A stretch of 30,000 nt of DNA from Neocallimastix lanati (nom. inval.) (GCA_016946835.1 JACVTC010000028.1:922501-952500), one strand, 5' to 3'; positions 1-12,149 are shown, counted from the stretch's first letter. A program made the numbers and translations. The notes: generated from the letters alone by a model not told the origin.

Positions 1-513
1 CTAAAATATATTAACAGTACTAAAGAATTTAAGATAGAATATAATGGAAAGGGGGAGCTTGTTGCATATACCGACTCTGACTTTGCCGGCTGTTTGGAAG
101 ATAGAAAATCTACCTCAGGAGGAATAATACTAATGGGAACAAGTCCGATATGCTGGTTGTCCAAGAAACAAACAAGTGTTGCTACGTCTACTGCTGAAGC
201 AGAGTACGTAAGCACTTCCGAAAATATAAAGAAAATATTATGGATTAGAAATATAATAAAAGAAATTTTAAACAAATGGATAACTGTTAAAATCTATACA
301 GATAATCAAGCAAGTAAGAAAATAATGGAGAACTGAGAAATAAATACAAAATTAAAGCATATAAGTGTAAGATATCATTTCAACAGGGACAATATTGCAA
401 AGAAGAAAGTAAAATTAGAATATACTGATACTAAAAACATGCTAGCGGACATATTAACCAAGGACTCAAATGGACCAAAGATACAAAAATTTACAAACAA
501 CATTTTTATCTAA
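1..513 (+). pseudogene. Copia pol polyprotein C-terminus (RNase H), interrupted by an in-frame TGA
   Basis: Frame 1 is open from the window edge and reads the Copia RNase H domain. YTDSDFAG (first catalytic Asp) is followed by DRKSTSGG, WLSKKQTSVATSTAEAEY (catalytic Glu), YTDNQAS (second Asp), then KHISVRYHF and LADILTK (last Asp), ending at TAA 511-513. All four acidic active-site positions of the family are therefore present. The frame is broken by TGA at 334-336, between the Asn-Gln box and the KHISVRYHF box, where family members usually continue as NP...R.KHID. One substitution would explain it (for example from CGA or AGA). RNase H degrades the RNA strand during reverse transcription of the element. 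Only the last part of the polyprotein is visible. Confidence 0.88.
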
Positions 514-533
514 AAATATTATTTGAGGGGGAG

Positions 534-849
534 TGTTGACTGCACTCATAATTTAACTATATATTTAATTTAATTTATTTATAGTATTTATTTATATTTA
601 TGTGTATTTATTTATTTATATTTAATGATTACTTAAATGTATTATGATCTATCGTCTTGTATAAATCTATGTTAATTATCTTTTAATATTTATTTAATTA
701 ATTTTTAATTTATTTTATGTTATGGAAAACGCATGTAGTAACATGTGACTTTATTACTTATTTAAAGCTGAAAGATAGATCATACACTTATTTCCCTTGT
801 ATACCATATTCCATAAGGAATATTATTATAGATCTAAATAAAGCTAACA
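534..849 (+). repeat. 3' LTR of the Copia element
   Basis: The LTR starts with TGTTGAC directly after the purine tract and is proposed to end at ...GCTAACA (849), giving TGTT...AACA terminal inversion and about 316 bp. Inside are a TATAAAT (about 660-666), an AATAAA (837-842) and a hairpin-forming inverted repeat ATATTCC-ATAA-GGAATAT (806-823). The right edge is inferred from the terminal inversion because the 5' LTR is not in the window. Confidence 0.75.
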
Positions 850-976
<127 letters not shown>

Positions 977-2335
977 ATAATTAATATATAATAAATTATT
1001 ATTTATAATTATTATTATTATAAATTATTTAGTATTATTATTATTATTATTATTATTATTTATAATTCTTATTTTTCATTATTTTTACTATTATTTATAA
1101 TAGTGATACAATAATTTATATAATTATTTTTATTTATTATTTATAATGAATAGAAAGTAATTATTATTTATATTATTATTATTTATATATGGAATAACAG
1201 TTTTTTTTTTCAAATAAACTTTTTTTTATGATTAAAAAAAAATAATTAATTATAAAAGTGTATTATTATATATATTCATTTAATTAATATTATATATTAA
1301 ATAAATTAAATAAATAAATATATACTTAATTTTTGTCATATTTTTAATTTTATTATTTTAATTTCGGATTTTGTTCCTTTTTTTTTTAAAAAAAAATAAT
1401 AAATTGCTTCCATAATAAGAAATCATTAATGAATTTTGTATATTACTGTATAATGAATATATACATTGAATATACACCATAATATATTACAGTCAATTCA
1501 CCAAAAATAATATACATTAATTACCGAACTAAATATATAAATTTTTATATTAATTTATCAACTCTATTATATATTAAAGGAAGTTTAATTGTGGACTTTA
1601 ACCTTAAATGACATTTAGCAAGAATAGATTTTGTGGTTAATGATTTTGTTATATGCTAAATTGTTTGTCTATCATGAAAACTAAATGTATTATTTTAAAG
1701 TTCCTAACTGTAATATATTGATATATTTTCGTAATATATTATAATATAATATAATATACATTTATAAAAATAATCCTAATGAAATAAATTAAATTGAAAA
1801 AATTATAAAAAAAAATAAAAAAAAAAAATGACTACGAATAACTATTTAAATATTTTTAATTTTTAATTATAAAAGAAATTTTTTTTCTATTTATATAAAT
1901 CTAATTTATTATTTATTTATTTATTTATTTATATATTTATAAAATTATAATATTTTTTTTTAATAGATGCTTTTTTTTTTTTTTAAATTTTAATAATTCT
2001 TTGTCTTCTATTACTATTATTAAAAATATTATAGTTTAATTATTGGCAAGTTTATTAATTACAAATATTCTAATTAATTATTAATCATCATTAATCATTT
2101 CATTAATCATTAATGATTATTTATTATTTATTATTATTACAAATATTGCAAATATTGTAGTAATAGTTTAAAAGGATAATTAGAATTTAAAATTATAAAT
2201 TTTGATATAGTGATAATTTAAGGGATAAAAAATAAATAGAATTAAAAGTTAATAATTTTATATTTTATTTTGTACAATTTACTATTGATATATATATAAA
2301 TATATAAATATATAAATATATATATATATATTTTT
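977..2335. other. AT-rich intergenic DNA, no gene seen
   Basis: Homopolymer runs, TTA/ATT clusters and TTTA repeats (for example about 1,909-1,935). No splice-bounded open frame, RNA gene motif or protein similarity could be recognised on either strand. Confidence 0.7.
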
Positions 2336-2830
2336 TAGACTAGGATTCATAAGAGAGGAAGACAACAGGACCTACCAGTTTCTTCCGTAAAACGTATCAG
2401 ACTCTCATTGGATCCTTTTGCCATCCAGTTTTCATCATCAATACTGATCTTCTCTCTCTCTAAGCAAGGATAATAGGAAAGACATACTCGATGCGCCGCT
2501 TTACATGACGGACGGCCTTTCTTTTCAGTGATCACTTGAACCCTCCATTGAGGGAGGAGGGGAGGAACAACGACACTAATTCCTTTTCTCTCACTTTCAA
2601 AGGTCAAGTACTCTCAACTATTACTCGCAATTGTATACTCTCTAGTAACAGGGGAATATTAAACCATAGTGAGCGAACAATCAATTTTCATTTATAGAGG
2701 ATAAAAAAAAAACACCCCTTAGAAATGGATGAAAATTGTTTCATATAAATTTAAGAAGTAGTCGTAGGATCAATTTCAGATACCTTAGGTGGGTGTTGTT
2801 ACTCCAAAGCACTAACTACCAAGGATAAAA
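2336..2830. other. GC-richer island of unknown origin
   Basis: This roughly 500 bp stretch stands out from its surroundings by base composition and complexity. It has CT-rich patches (TCTCTCTCTC at about 2,451-2,460), GGAGGAGGGGAGG near 2,551-2,564, and few long A or T runs until 2,700. A minus-strand frame is open from about 2,616 to 2,347 without an ATG near its 5' end. Its protein contains several Cys (…PSCKAAHRVCLSYYPC… and …GRSCCLPLL), which could suggest a zinc-binding remnant, but I recognise no family. A plus-strand frame is also partly open. By analogy with the decayed LINE block at 12-18 kb, which has a similar composition, a relic of mobile DNA is the most likely explanation, but this is inference. 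Confidence 0.45.
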
Positions 2831-3034
2831 AAAAAAAATTGGAAAAACTTTTTGTACAGTAAATAAAAAAAAAAAAAAAAATTAATAATAATAATAAATG
2901 TTGTTATTATTATTATTAATATATATAATTCAATCAATAAAAAATAAAGGATAAGTTACTTTATTTAATGTAGTTGAATTTTTTAACTCCTAAATTTTGG
3001 CTTATCTACCCAAAACTTATAAACTTTTATTTTC

Positions 3035-3066
<32 letters not shown>

Positions 3067-6013
3067 ATTAATTTTATTTTATATATATATATATTATCAT
3101 CAATTTATTTATTGTTTTATTTATTGTTTTATTTATTGTTTTATATTTTTTCATTTTAATTAATTAATTATTTATTTATTTTATTAAATATATATTTACT
3201 TTTAATATTTTTTTTCTCTTTATTTATTCATACTATTGTGTACATTTAAACATAATTATTAAAGTTTAATAAGTTTAATTAGAAAAAAATTTAATTAAAA
3301 TAAATGAATAAGTAAATAAATAAAAGATCACCATATATTTATTAAAAAAAAAAGCTTATTCTGAGAATGAGTGATGACAGCATAAGTAATAAGGTTCATT
3401 TCATAGAATAATCAATAAAATTCAAATTAAATAATAAAACCTTAAAATAAAATAGTCAAAAGACATGATGTCTATCGATAGTTTAAAAACTTTTTAATTC
3501 GATGTTGATGTTGATGATTTTTTTTTTTTTACATTTAAATCATTGATTATTAGAATTTCAAAGTAAATAACTTTATTATTATTATTTTTCCATGATAAAT
3601 GGTATAAATGGATTGATATTTAATTTTCTTGACTTTAAATTTTAACAATAAAATAAATAATAATAATAATAAAAATAAAAAATGATTATGACAATTGATA
3701 AATGAAATTATTCTCTAAATATTATGAAATATTTACTTGTAATTAAAGAATTTAAAGGAATAAATAATAATTTTATTAAGTCAAATTATTTAAATAAAAA
3801 GAAAAAGTAAAAAAAAAATATATATATATACATATATATATATAAATGAAATAAAGTTATAAGAAAAATAAATAAATAAATAAAAAAATAAAGTTATAAG
3901 AAAAATAAAAAAAAAAAAAAAGTTTATGATTTTTATATGTGTATTAAAATATTTAATGTTAATTCTTATCATTTTTGAATTACTTAGTATCATATATGTA
4001 TATATATATATATTTATTTTTTTTTGTCATTAGATTAGATTTAAATAATAATAATAAAAAAAAAAATAATAAATGAATACTTTATTTTTTTTTAAGTTTA
4101 TATAATTCCATAAATAATAAATAATACATTATAATTTTTTTGATTTACGGCCTTCATCTCTTAAATAAAGAAAAACAAAGTAAAATAAAAAAAAAAAAAA
4201 ACTTTAGTTAAATATATTTGAATATATTTGAATATATATTTAAAGTAATTTTTTTTTATGAGATTTAAATTTTAAATTCATACTTTTAAAAATTTATTTA
4301 AGGAATATTTGATTTCTACGAAAGCAAAGTTTTTTTTTTTTTTTTTTTTAGACAATGACTAAATTCATAATCAAAAGTTTAACGCATTTTCCTTTTTTTT
4401 TTTTTTAAGAAAAGACATCAAAATAAAATTAAATATTAAAACTATTATTTATTTTTTACTATTTATTATTTATTATTAAATTACTCTTTTTATTATTATT
4501 TATTATTTATTAATAAATTACTCTTTTTATTATTATTTATTATTTATTATTTATTATTCTTTTTATTATTATTTATTATTTATTAATAAATTACTCTTTT
4601 TATTATTTATTATTTTAATTATTATTAATTATTATTTAATATTTAATATTAATAATTTCTTTGAACTTTTTTTATATAGTATCTTGAAAAACAGAAAAAA
4701 AAAAATTGTCTTTTTTTTTTTAATTATTATGATATATATTAAAAATAAAAAATAAAAACTCTAAATAATCTATATTTTATTAATTCTTACCATAAAATAA
4801 AATAAAATTAAAAAAAATAAAATAAAATTAAAGGAAAATAAAATAAAAAACATTTTTATTTTTATTTTTATTTTTATTGGATGGAATAATTTTATTATTA
4901 AAATTTTTAAAAAAAAAAAAAACTTAACATCAAAAAGTCAATTTAATATATTAAAAAATATATTGTAAAGTAATCTATATTTTATAATATATAATATATA
5001 AATATATAAATATATAGATAATATTAATATATAATATTTATAATATATAAGATATTATATTAATGATTATTCATTATAATAAACATATTTTATTATTTAC
5101 TATTTATATATGGTATATCAAAATTTAATGAAACAAAAAAAAAAAAAAAAAGGGCATGTTTATCATGTCACTAAACAATAATAAATACTTAAAATAATAG
5201 TAAAATAGTTAATATTTATTTTTTAGTTATTCATTTATTTTTATTTATTTACTTATATTATGTATGAATGAATGTATTTAAGTATATATGCATGTATGTA
5301 TGAAATGACATCTTCTTACAAATATATTTTATTTTATATATTTAAAATGACAATTTTCCATGACGGAAGACAATTAATCTTTTGATCTTTTACCGAAGAC
5401 AATTAATCTTTTACCGAATTTGGAATTTTACGTTTAAATAAATTCAACCAATGACATTATGTCCTTATAATACATTATTATTTATTTGTACAACAATGTA
5501 GGTGATTTAAAATTATTTATAGATATTAATTTCAAAAAAAAAAAAAAAAAAGTATGACAATTTAATTATGTAAAAAATTTTATAAGATCAAATGACTTTG
5601 ACTTCTTCTTAAGCATAATATATTAACAATTGAAATAACTACAAACCATCATTAAATAGAATAAACTTTAGAATAGAATAGAGGATTAACATTTCATAAA
5701 CTTTTTAGGTTAATTAAATTCTTTATATTTATAGATTTATATTAATAATATATTATATTCTAAATATATTCTTTGTAAATTTCATATAATTGAAAATTTA
5801 ATTAATAAATTAATTAGTTTAAACTATTTCAATAGTAATTTATGAAATTATAGTCTTTTTTTTTTTTTTTTTTTTAAAAAAAAATAACAAAATTAAAAAG
5901 AAAAAAAAAGAAAAAAAAGGAAAAAAAGAATTAAGGAAATAAAGAAATAAAATTAATATAATGAATGGTTATGATTTTTAAAATAATTTAAAAAATAAAA
6001 TAAAATAAAATAA
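2831..6013. other. AT-rich intergenic DNA, no gene seen
   Basis: Poly(A)/(T) runs (for example 3,033-3,061), TTATTTAT clusters (4,440-4,640) and AT dinucleotides. A 29-bp-period direct repeat (GAAGACAATTAATCTTTT at 5,366 and 5,395) is the only moderately complex repeated element. The short open frames here are low-complexity and unsupported. No RNA gene was recognised. Confidence 0.65.
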
Positions 6014-6240
6014 AATAGTGAAACAGTAGAAAAAGCATACAACATCAATACCAATAGTGAAGCTGTAGAAAAACATACAACATCAATACCAATAGTGAAG
6101 CTGTAGAAAAAACATACAACATCAATACCAATAGTGAAGCTGTAGAAAAAACATACAACATCAATACCAATAGTGAAGCTGTAGAAAAACATACAACATT
6201 TATATCAATAAAATAAATAGTGAAGCTGTTGAAAAAAGAT
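6014..6240. repeat. 38-39 bp minisatellite, about six copies
   Basis: Unit AATAGTGAAGCTGTAGAAAA followed by (A)CATACAACATCAATACC. The first copy is diverged (AACAG for AGCTG). Copies two to four differ only in the A-run length (38 or 39 bp), the fifth ends in a diverged TTTATATCAATA and the sixth is partial. The 39-bp unit keeps a frame open on both strands (plus NSEAVEKTYNINT; minus FFYSFTIGIDVVC), but the 38-bp copies shift frame. No splice signals or flanking coding sequence support a protein. Confidence 0.9.
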
Positions 6241-6637
6241 TGAATAAAATATAAAAAAAAAAAGTAATAAAAATAAAGTTTTTAATTAATAAAAAAAAAG
6301 TTAAAAGATTACATTTTTATAACTCTAATATATTAAAATATATTAAAATAAATAGTTAATATATTGAAATAGATTAAATTAAAAAATGAACTTTGAAATT
6401 TCTGTGTTTTTTTATTTTTATTTTTTTTATTTTATTTTATTTTATTTTATATCATCATATAATCCTTTATATGTAAATGTTTATATTAAATTACTGTTTT
6501 AATATATAACAATATTTATTATAATTTATTGAATTTATATATAGTCTTTATTATTAAAGTTTTCAAATTTAAATAAAATTTTTTTTTTATTTTAAAAATA
6601 CTTGGTAAATAATATAGTCTTTTTTTTCATTTATTTT

Positions 6638-7082
6638 ATATTTACAATTATATTTACAATTATATTTACAATTATATTTACAATTATATTTACAATTATA
6701 TTTACAATTATATTTACAATTATATTTACAATTATATTTACAATTATATTTACAATTATATTTACAATTATATTTACAATTATATTTATTTTATATTTAT
6801 TTTATATTCATAATTATATTTATTTATATTTACAATTATATTTACAATTATATTTATTTTATATTTGCAATTATATTTATATTTTCAATTATATTTATAT
6901 TTACAATTATATTTACAACTATATTTATTTATATTTACAATTATATTTGCAATTATATTTATATTTTCAATTATATTTATATTTACAATTATATTTACAA
7001 CTATATTTATTTATATTTACAATTATATTTGCAATTATATTTATATTTTCAATTATATTTATATTTACAATTATATTTATAT
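6638..7082. repeat. 12-bp minisatellite with an 82-bp higher-order repeat
   Basis: About a dozen near-perfect copies of TTTACAATTATA run from about 6,638 to 6,790. A diverged part follows in which variants (TTTGCAATT, TTTTCAATT, TTTACAACT) recur in fixed order. TTTGCAA starts at 6,864, 6,946 and 7,028, a regular spacing of 82 bp. Because 12 is a multiple of three, one + frame stays open for 160 codons as a TIIF repeat. This is an artefact of the repeat rather than a gene. Confidence 0.92.
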
Positions 7083-7410
7083 AATTTATTAATATTATAC
7101 TTTATTCAATTTTATTTTTTCTTATTCATTTATTTATTTCTACAATTTATTTTTATTTTTATTTTTATTTTGTAGTAATATAAATAATATAAATAGATTT
7201 CAATAGATGTCACTTCAAAATATTTTTTAGACCTCTGTCATATGAAAAAAAAAAAAAAAGAAAAAAGAATAAGAAATATATGGATAATCAGCTATAATAA
7301 TAATAAATGTCAAATGAAAAAAATTTATCATTTCACCATCATAAAAATAATAAAAGTATCAAATTGTGATATTGAACTAATAAATATTATATATAAAATA
7401 AAATAAATAT

Positions 7411-7502
7411 TACTTCATATATAAAAACTACTTCATAAATAAATACTACTTCATAAATAAAAACTACTTCATAAATAAATACTACTTCATAAATAAATAA
7501 AT
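7411..7502. repeat. 18-bp tandem repeat
   Basis: About five copies of an ACTACTTCATAAATAAA(T/A) unit, alternating between AAATACT and AAAACT forms, so the real period may be 36 bp. Confidence 0.85.
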
Positions 7503-7538
7503 ATTATCTGTAGACAATGAGGAAGACGTTATATACAT

Positions 7539-7539
<1 letters not shown>

Positions 7540-7578
<39 letters not shown>
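7540..7578. repeat. 39-bp poly(A) run
   Basis: Uninterrupted A from the last base of TACATCA to AAGATTATTG. No coding sequence or polyadenylation signal lies upstream, so I do not read it as a retrotransposon tail. Confidence 0.9.
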
Positions 7579-7580
<2 letters not shown>

Positions 7581-9019
7581 TTATTGAAATAATTTTATAA
7601 TTTAAAAACTTTTCTATATTAAAATTTTTTATTGTTAATTGATTCTTTCTTTAAGATCATAAATAAAATTGATTCCATTCTTTTTTTATTTTATATTTAA
7701 TTATTTATTTATTAATTAATTATTATTTATTTATTTATTATTTATTTATTATTTATCTATTTATTTATTTATTCAATTATTTTATAAATTAATTAATTAA
7801 TTATTTATTTATTCAATTATTTTATGAATTATTAATTTTTATATTAAATTTATTTTGTATTGGATATACACTTTTCACTTTAGATTATATAAAAGATGAC
7901 TTTTTTAATCTTTACAGTTTATAGAGTTCAAGTTTATTTTTAGAATGATCTGATTAAATAAAATGTTTTATTATATATAATATTAAATAAATATTTAACT
8001 ATTTTATATATAATCTATTTTTTTTTTAATAATTATTTAATAAAAATTATATAAATTACATCTAAACGATCTAAAATAAAAATAATTAAAATAATTAAAA
8101 TAATTAAAAAAAAATTATAAAAAAAAATATATATATATATAAAAGATATAAAAGATAGTTACTATAAAAAATTATTTATAATTTAATGAAATGTAGTCAA
8201 TAGGATTTAAAATAATTAACCTTTTTTTTTTTATTATTTTTTTTTAAAAAAACATTGGCTAATCAAATGCAAATATATAAAGGGAAAAATAATAAATAAA
8301 ATATATATAATATTTTATTTATGATGAAACAAATAAAAATTGAAAAATATTTTTAATCTTTTTTATTATTATTTATACGGTCATTTATTTGTTTTGCTAA
8401 GACTATTTTAATTATTTTCTTTTTATTTAATTTATTTATTTATTTATTTATTTTCTTTTTATTTATTTATTTATTTATTTATTTGGATTTTTGCTTTTTG
8501 TTTTGTCTTTTTTTTTTTTTTTATTAATGTATGTATGATATATTAATTGTATTATACAATAGAAATATATATATAATGCATAAAAAGAAATAAGAAATGA
8601 ATAAATGAAAGATTACAAATAGAAAAGATATTTAAAAAAAAAAAAAAAGAAAATAATAATTAATAACTAATAAAGAAAAATTGGTAAAATATTTAATTTT
8701 GAAAAAGCAAAAAAAAAAAAAATAAAAAATAAAAAGAAAAAAAAAATAATCTCAATTTTTAAAATAAATATCATAATTATTGAAATCATTAAAATTGACA
8801 TAATAATTAAAAACAAAAAGACACCAAAAAAAAAAAAAAAAAAAAAAAAAAAGATTCATTATTTTTATAATTATTATTATTTTAATTTTTAATTTCTATT
8901 CATTTAATATATATACATTAATATGTAATTTTTTTTTAATTCATCGATTTCCATACAATATTAAAAAATATATATTATAAACTAAAAATAATAATAAAAA
9001 CTAAACTTGGACAAAATAA

Positions 9020-9240
9020 ATAAATAATTATAAAATTATAAATAAATAAATAGATAAATAAATAATTATAAATAAATAAATAGATAAATAAATAATTATA
9101 AATAGATAAATAGATAAATAAATAATTATAAATAAATAAATAAATAATTATAAATAAATAAATAAATAATTATAAATAAATAAATAAATAATTATAAATA
9201 AATAAATAAATAATTATAAATAAATAAATATAAATAAATA
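9020..9240. repeat. AAATAAATAAATAATTAT tandem array
   Basis: About ten imperfect copies of a 20-31 bp unit built from AAAT/AGAT tetranucleotides and separated by AATTAT. The early copies carry TAGATAAA variants and the later ones are homogeneous. Confidence 0.85.
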
Positions 9241-9908
9241 GTAATAATGAATAATTCAATTTTATTATTAATATAATGTATCATATATAATATAACTATA
9301 ATCAATCAATAATAAACATTTGAAATAGAAATTTTTAATATTTATTAAAATAATTTTTTTTTTTTTTTTACATATTTTTAAAATTTTAAATTATATATTT
9401 TATATTAAAAGTTTAAATTTTCAATGTATTACTGTGTAAATGACATACTTTATTATATTATATTATTTAATATATTAATTATATATATACAATTAATTTG
9501 GAATTTTTTTTTTTTCTTTTTTTCTTAATTTCTTAATTTCTTTCAAAAGTATAAATATAACCATATTTCCTTTCAAAAAAGAATATTTTTTTTTTTCTAT
9601 TAATTATTTAACTATATATATATAAAAAGTTCAAAAAAAAAAAAAAAATTGTTGTATAAAGAAAAATTAAAAATACCAAAAACTATATATATTTTTATGT
9701 TAAAAAAAAAATATAGATAAACTTAAAAAAAGTATATTTTGTATATATAAAACAAATATAAAGAAAAAAAAAATTAAATATAAAAATCGAAAAACAAAAC
9801 ATCATAGAAAAAAAAATTTTTTTTTTTTTTTTAAAAGTAACAAAAATAGTAAATAGAATTTTAAATTTTTATCCTTTCCTTAAAAAATATACCATATAAA
9901 GTGACAAA

Positions 9909-11169
9909 ATGAATACTACTGAAGGCCTGAATGTAACTAAAAGGTATTTTTTTTTTTAGGAAAAAATTATAAAATTAAAATATAAAATAAAATAAAAAAA
10001 TTCCGATGATATTAATAATTTTATTAAAAAATAAAAATAATTGAAATGTTTTAAAAAGATTACAAAATGAATTAATGCAATTGATGGTAATAATTCTTAT
10101 AAATCATTTACAAATAATAAAATAATATAATATATATAATATAATATATATAATTACTAAGTTTTAAATTATATACATATATACTTTTTTATTTTTGAAA
10201 ACATTTTTTAAAAAAAAAAAAAAAAAAAAGATGGCAGGTATACCTGGTGTTACCGCTTTTCCAGAATCAGATAATTTATTAAGCTGGGTTGGCACTATTG
10301 AAGTAATTATAACTAAAAAAAAAAAAAATTTAAATTATTATTTTAATAAATATATATATTTATAAGAAACTAATGAATTAATTTTTTTAAATACTAATGA
10401 TAATAATAATAATAAGGGTGCTCCAGGAACTGTAAGTGAAAAATAATATATATATTATATTAAAATATTTATTTAAATTTATTTAAATTCTGTATTTAAA
10501 AAAAAAAAAATTAAACTGTTTACTAAAAAAATATATATATATATTTGTTATTAATATTTATAATAATAAAGGCATATGATGGTTTATCTTACAAGTTATC
10601 TTTAAAATTTCCAGTAAATTACCCATATACCGCTCCAACCATAAAATTTACTACACCTTGCTTCCATCCAAATGTTGATTCTGAAGGAAATATATGCTTA
10701 GATATATTAAAAGTAAATATTTATATTTAAAAATATATAAATTATCATATATATTTTTATTTTTTAAAAAAAAAATTAAATTAAATATAATATAATATTA
10801 TATATTATATATATTTATATATTCATATATATATATATTTTTTTAAAAAAAAAAAAAAAGGACAAATGGTCAGCTGTATATAATGTACAAACTATTCTTT
10901 TATCTCTTCAAAGTTTACTTGGTGGTAAATATTAAATAATATATATATAATTAGAAATAAATATTAAATATATGAACATGTTTATTAATTATTTTATTTT
11001 ATTCTGTTATATTTTATACTATTATAATATTTTATTAATTACAAAAAAAAAAAAAAAAAAAAAAGAACCAAATAATGATAGTCCATTAAATACATATGCT
11101 GCTCAAATGTGGAATAAACCAGAAGAATATAAAAAACAAGTTATAAAAATTCATAATTCTGTTGCTTAA
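9909..11169 (+). CDS. UBE2C: Ubiquitin-conjugating enzyme E2 C (UBE2C/UbcH10-like), seven exons
   Basis: Exons: 9909-9943, 10059-10086, 10231-10302, 10417-10431, 10572-10712, 10861-10924, 11066-11169; 152 aa. All six introns are GT-AG, 114-148 nt long, and phases match. The protein carries the full UBC fold: helix 1 [51 protein letters not shown] (HPN at 82-84, catalytic Cys at 92), [20 protein letters not shown] and the C-terminal [11 protein letters not shown]. The AFPESDNL and SPLNT.AA.(L/M)W boxes are typical of UBE2C, which loads APC/C substrates with ubiquitin for mitotic exit. The N-terminal extension ([12 protein letters not shown]) is shorter than the human one. Exon 4 is only 15 nt (GAPGT). 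The first two exons rest on splice-phase logic and on the LQNELMQLM match; a closer AG at 9957-9958 was rejected because it runs into a stop. AATAAA words follow the stop near 11,180. Confidence 0.93.
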
Positions 11170-11512
11170 ATATTGTGAAATAAATAAACAATAACTATTA
11201 ATGTAAAATAATACTACTTCTAAAAAAAAAAAAAAAGGGAAATAATTAAATCGTTTTTCATTTACTTATTAATTTATTAATAACTTTAAGCAGTTTATAT
11301 TTAATTAAAACCATATATAATAATCTCGTTTTAATTTATTATCGATATATATATATATTCTTTTATCATAAAAATTATTTAGTTTACTTTCATATAAAAA
11401 ATTTGACAATATTTTTAAATATTTATTTTTTTTTTTTTTTTTTTCATTATTATTAACAAAAATTACGAAATTTATATATTTTATTTATTATATTAACTTT
11501 TTTTCTTAAAAA

Positions 11513-11552
<40 letters not shown>

Positions 11553-11716
11553 AAAAATAATTCGTATATATAAATGATTTTAAATCAAAGTATAATGTAT
11601 TTATATTTTAGATTTAAAAAATATAATCTAATAATATATATAAATATCAAATTTTTGTTTTATATTATAATAAACATATAAAACAAAAATGATTAAAATT
11701 ATAAAATAAAAAAACT

Positions 11717-11747
<31 letters not shown>

Positions 11748-11929
11748 GTATTATTTTTTAAATAACAATAATTATAATAATAATAATAAGTATATTCATA
11801 TTGTTTGAATTATTTTTTTTTTTCTCATATAATTATATAAAAAAAAAACAAATATATATATATATATTTATTCTATTTTATTGTTGGATGTTTTTATTGC
11901 TAATCATCTATTTAAAAAAAAAAAAAATC
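11170..11929. other. AT-rich spacer between the E2 gene and the LINE block
   Basis: Two long homopolymer runs (T at about 11,427-11,444 and A at about 11,517-11,550) in otherwise AT-rich sequence. No gene was recognised. The segment 11,881-11,929 is more complex and may still belong to the LINE copy that follows, but I cannot align it to the second copy. Confidence 0.6.
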
Positions 11930-12114
11930 AAGACGAAAGCTTATAAAAAAAATAAATTTGATAAAACTTGAGACTACTTAAGCAAGTTTAACTTTTTTTA
12001 AGTATCCTTAAATAATGGCATTGGTTTCCGATTCCGATGGGTACTACTTCGTGCCAGATGTGGATAATAAATTCGATGGCTTGTGTTGTTAAAAAGCTAC
12101 CAATGAAATGGAAC

Positions 12115-12149
<35 letters not shown>

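Larger units (their letters stand above)
1..849 (+). mobile_element. 3' end of a Ty1/copia LTR retrotransposon
   Basis: The window opens inside a Copia-type element. In order on the + strand: the RNase H end of the pol reading frame (to 513), a short untranslated stretch, a purine-rich tract (about 523-533, TTTGAGGGGGAG) that fits the plus-strand primer site, and immediately the LTR start TGTTGAC. The pol-PPT-LTR order and the protein motifs are diagnostic of the Copia superfamily. The 5' LTR, gag, protease, integrase and reverse transcriptase lie outside the window, so age and completeness cannot be judged here. An in-frame TGA shows that this copy is probably defective. Confidence 0.9.
7083..9908. 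other. AT-rich intergenic DNA upstream of the E2 gene
   Basis: Contains the arrays at 7,411, 7,540 and 9,020, plus TTTA/ATTT clusters (about 7,690-7,800 and 8,420-8,485) and many A/T runs. No gene was recognised. The last 300 bp before 9,909 presumably hold the E2 promoter, but no distinctive element can be named with confidence because TATA-like words are everywhere. Confidence 0.6.

Noticed and set aside
3361-3390. GTGATGA preceded by CTGA, possible C/D-box snoRNA
   Set aside because: The D box would have to lie downstream; no CTGA within a plausible distance and no terminal stem.
6602-7092. 160-codon frame of TIIF repeats and an overlapping frame
   Set aside because: Direct product of the 12-bp minisatellite; no splice context, no complex sequence.
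7411-9240. Regular tandem arrays considered as a CRISPR array
   Set aside because: No unique spacers between repeats; these are simple A/T satellites in a eukaryotic genome.
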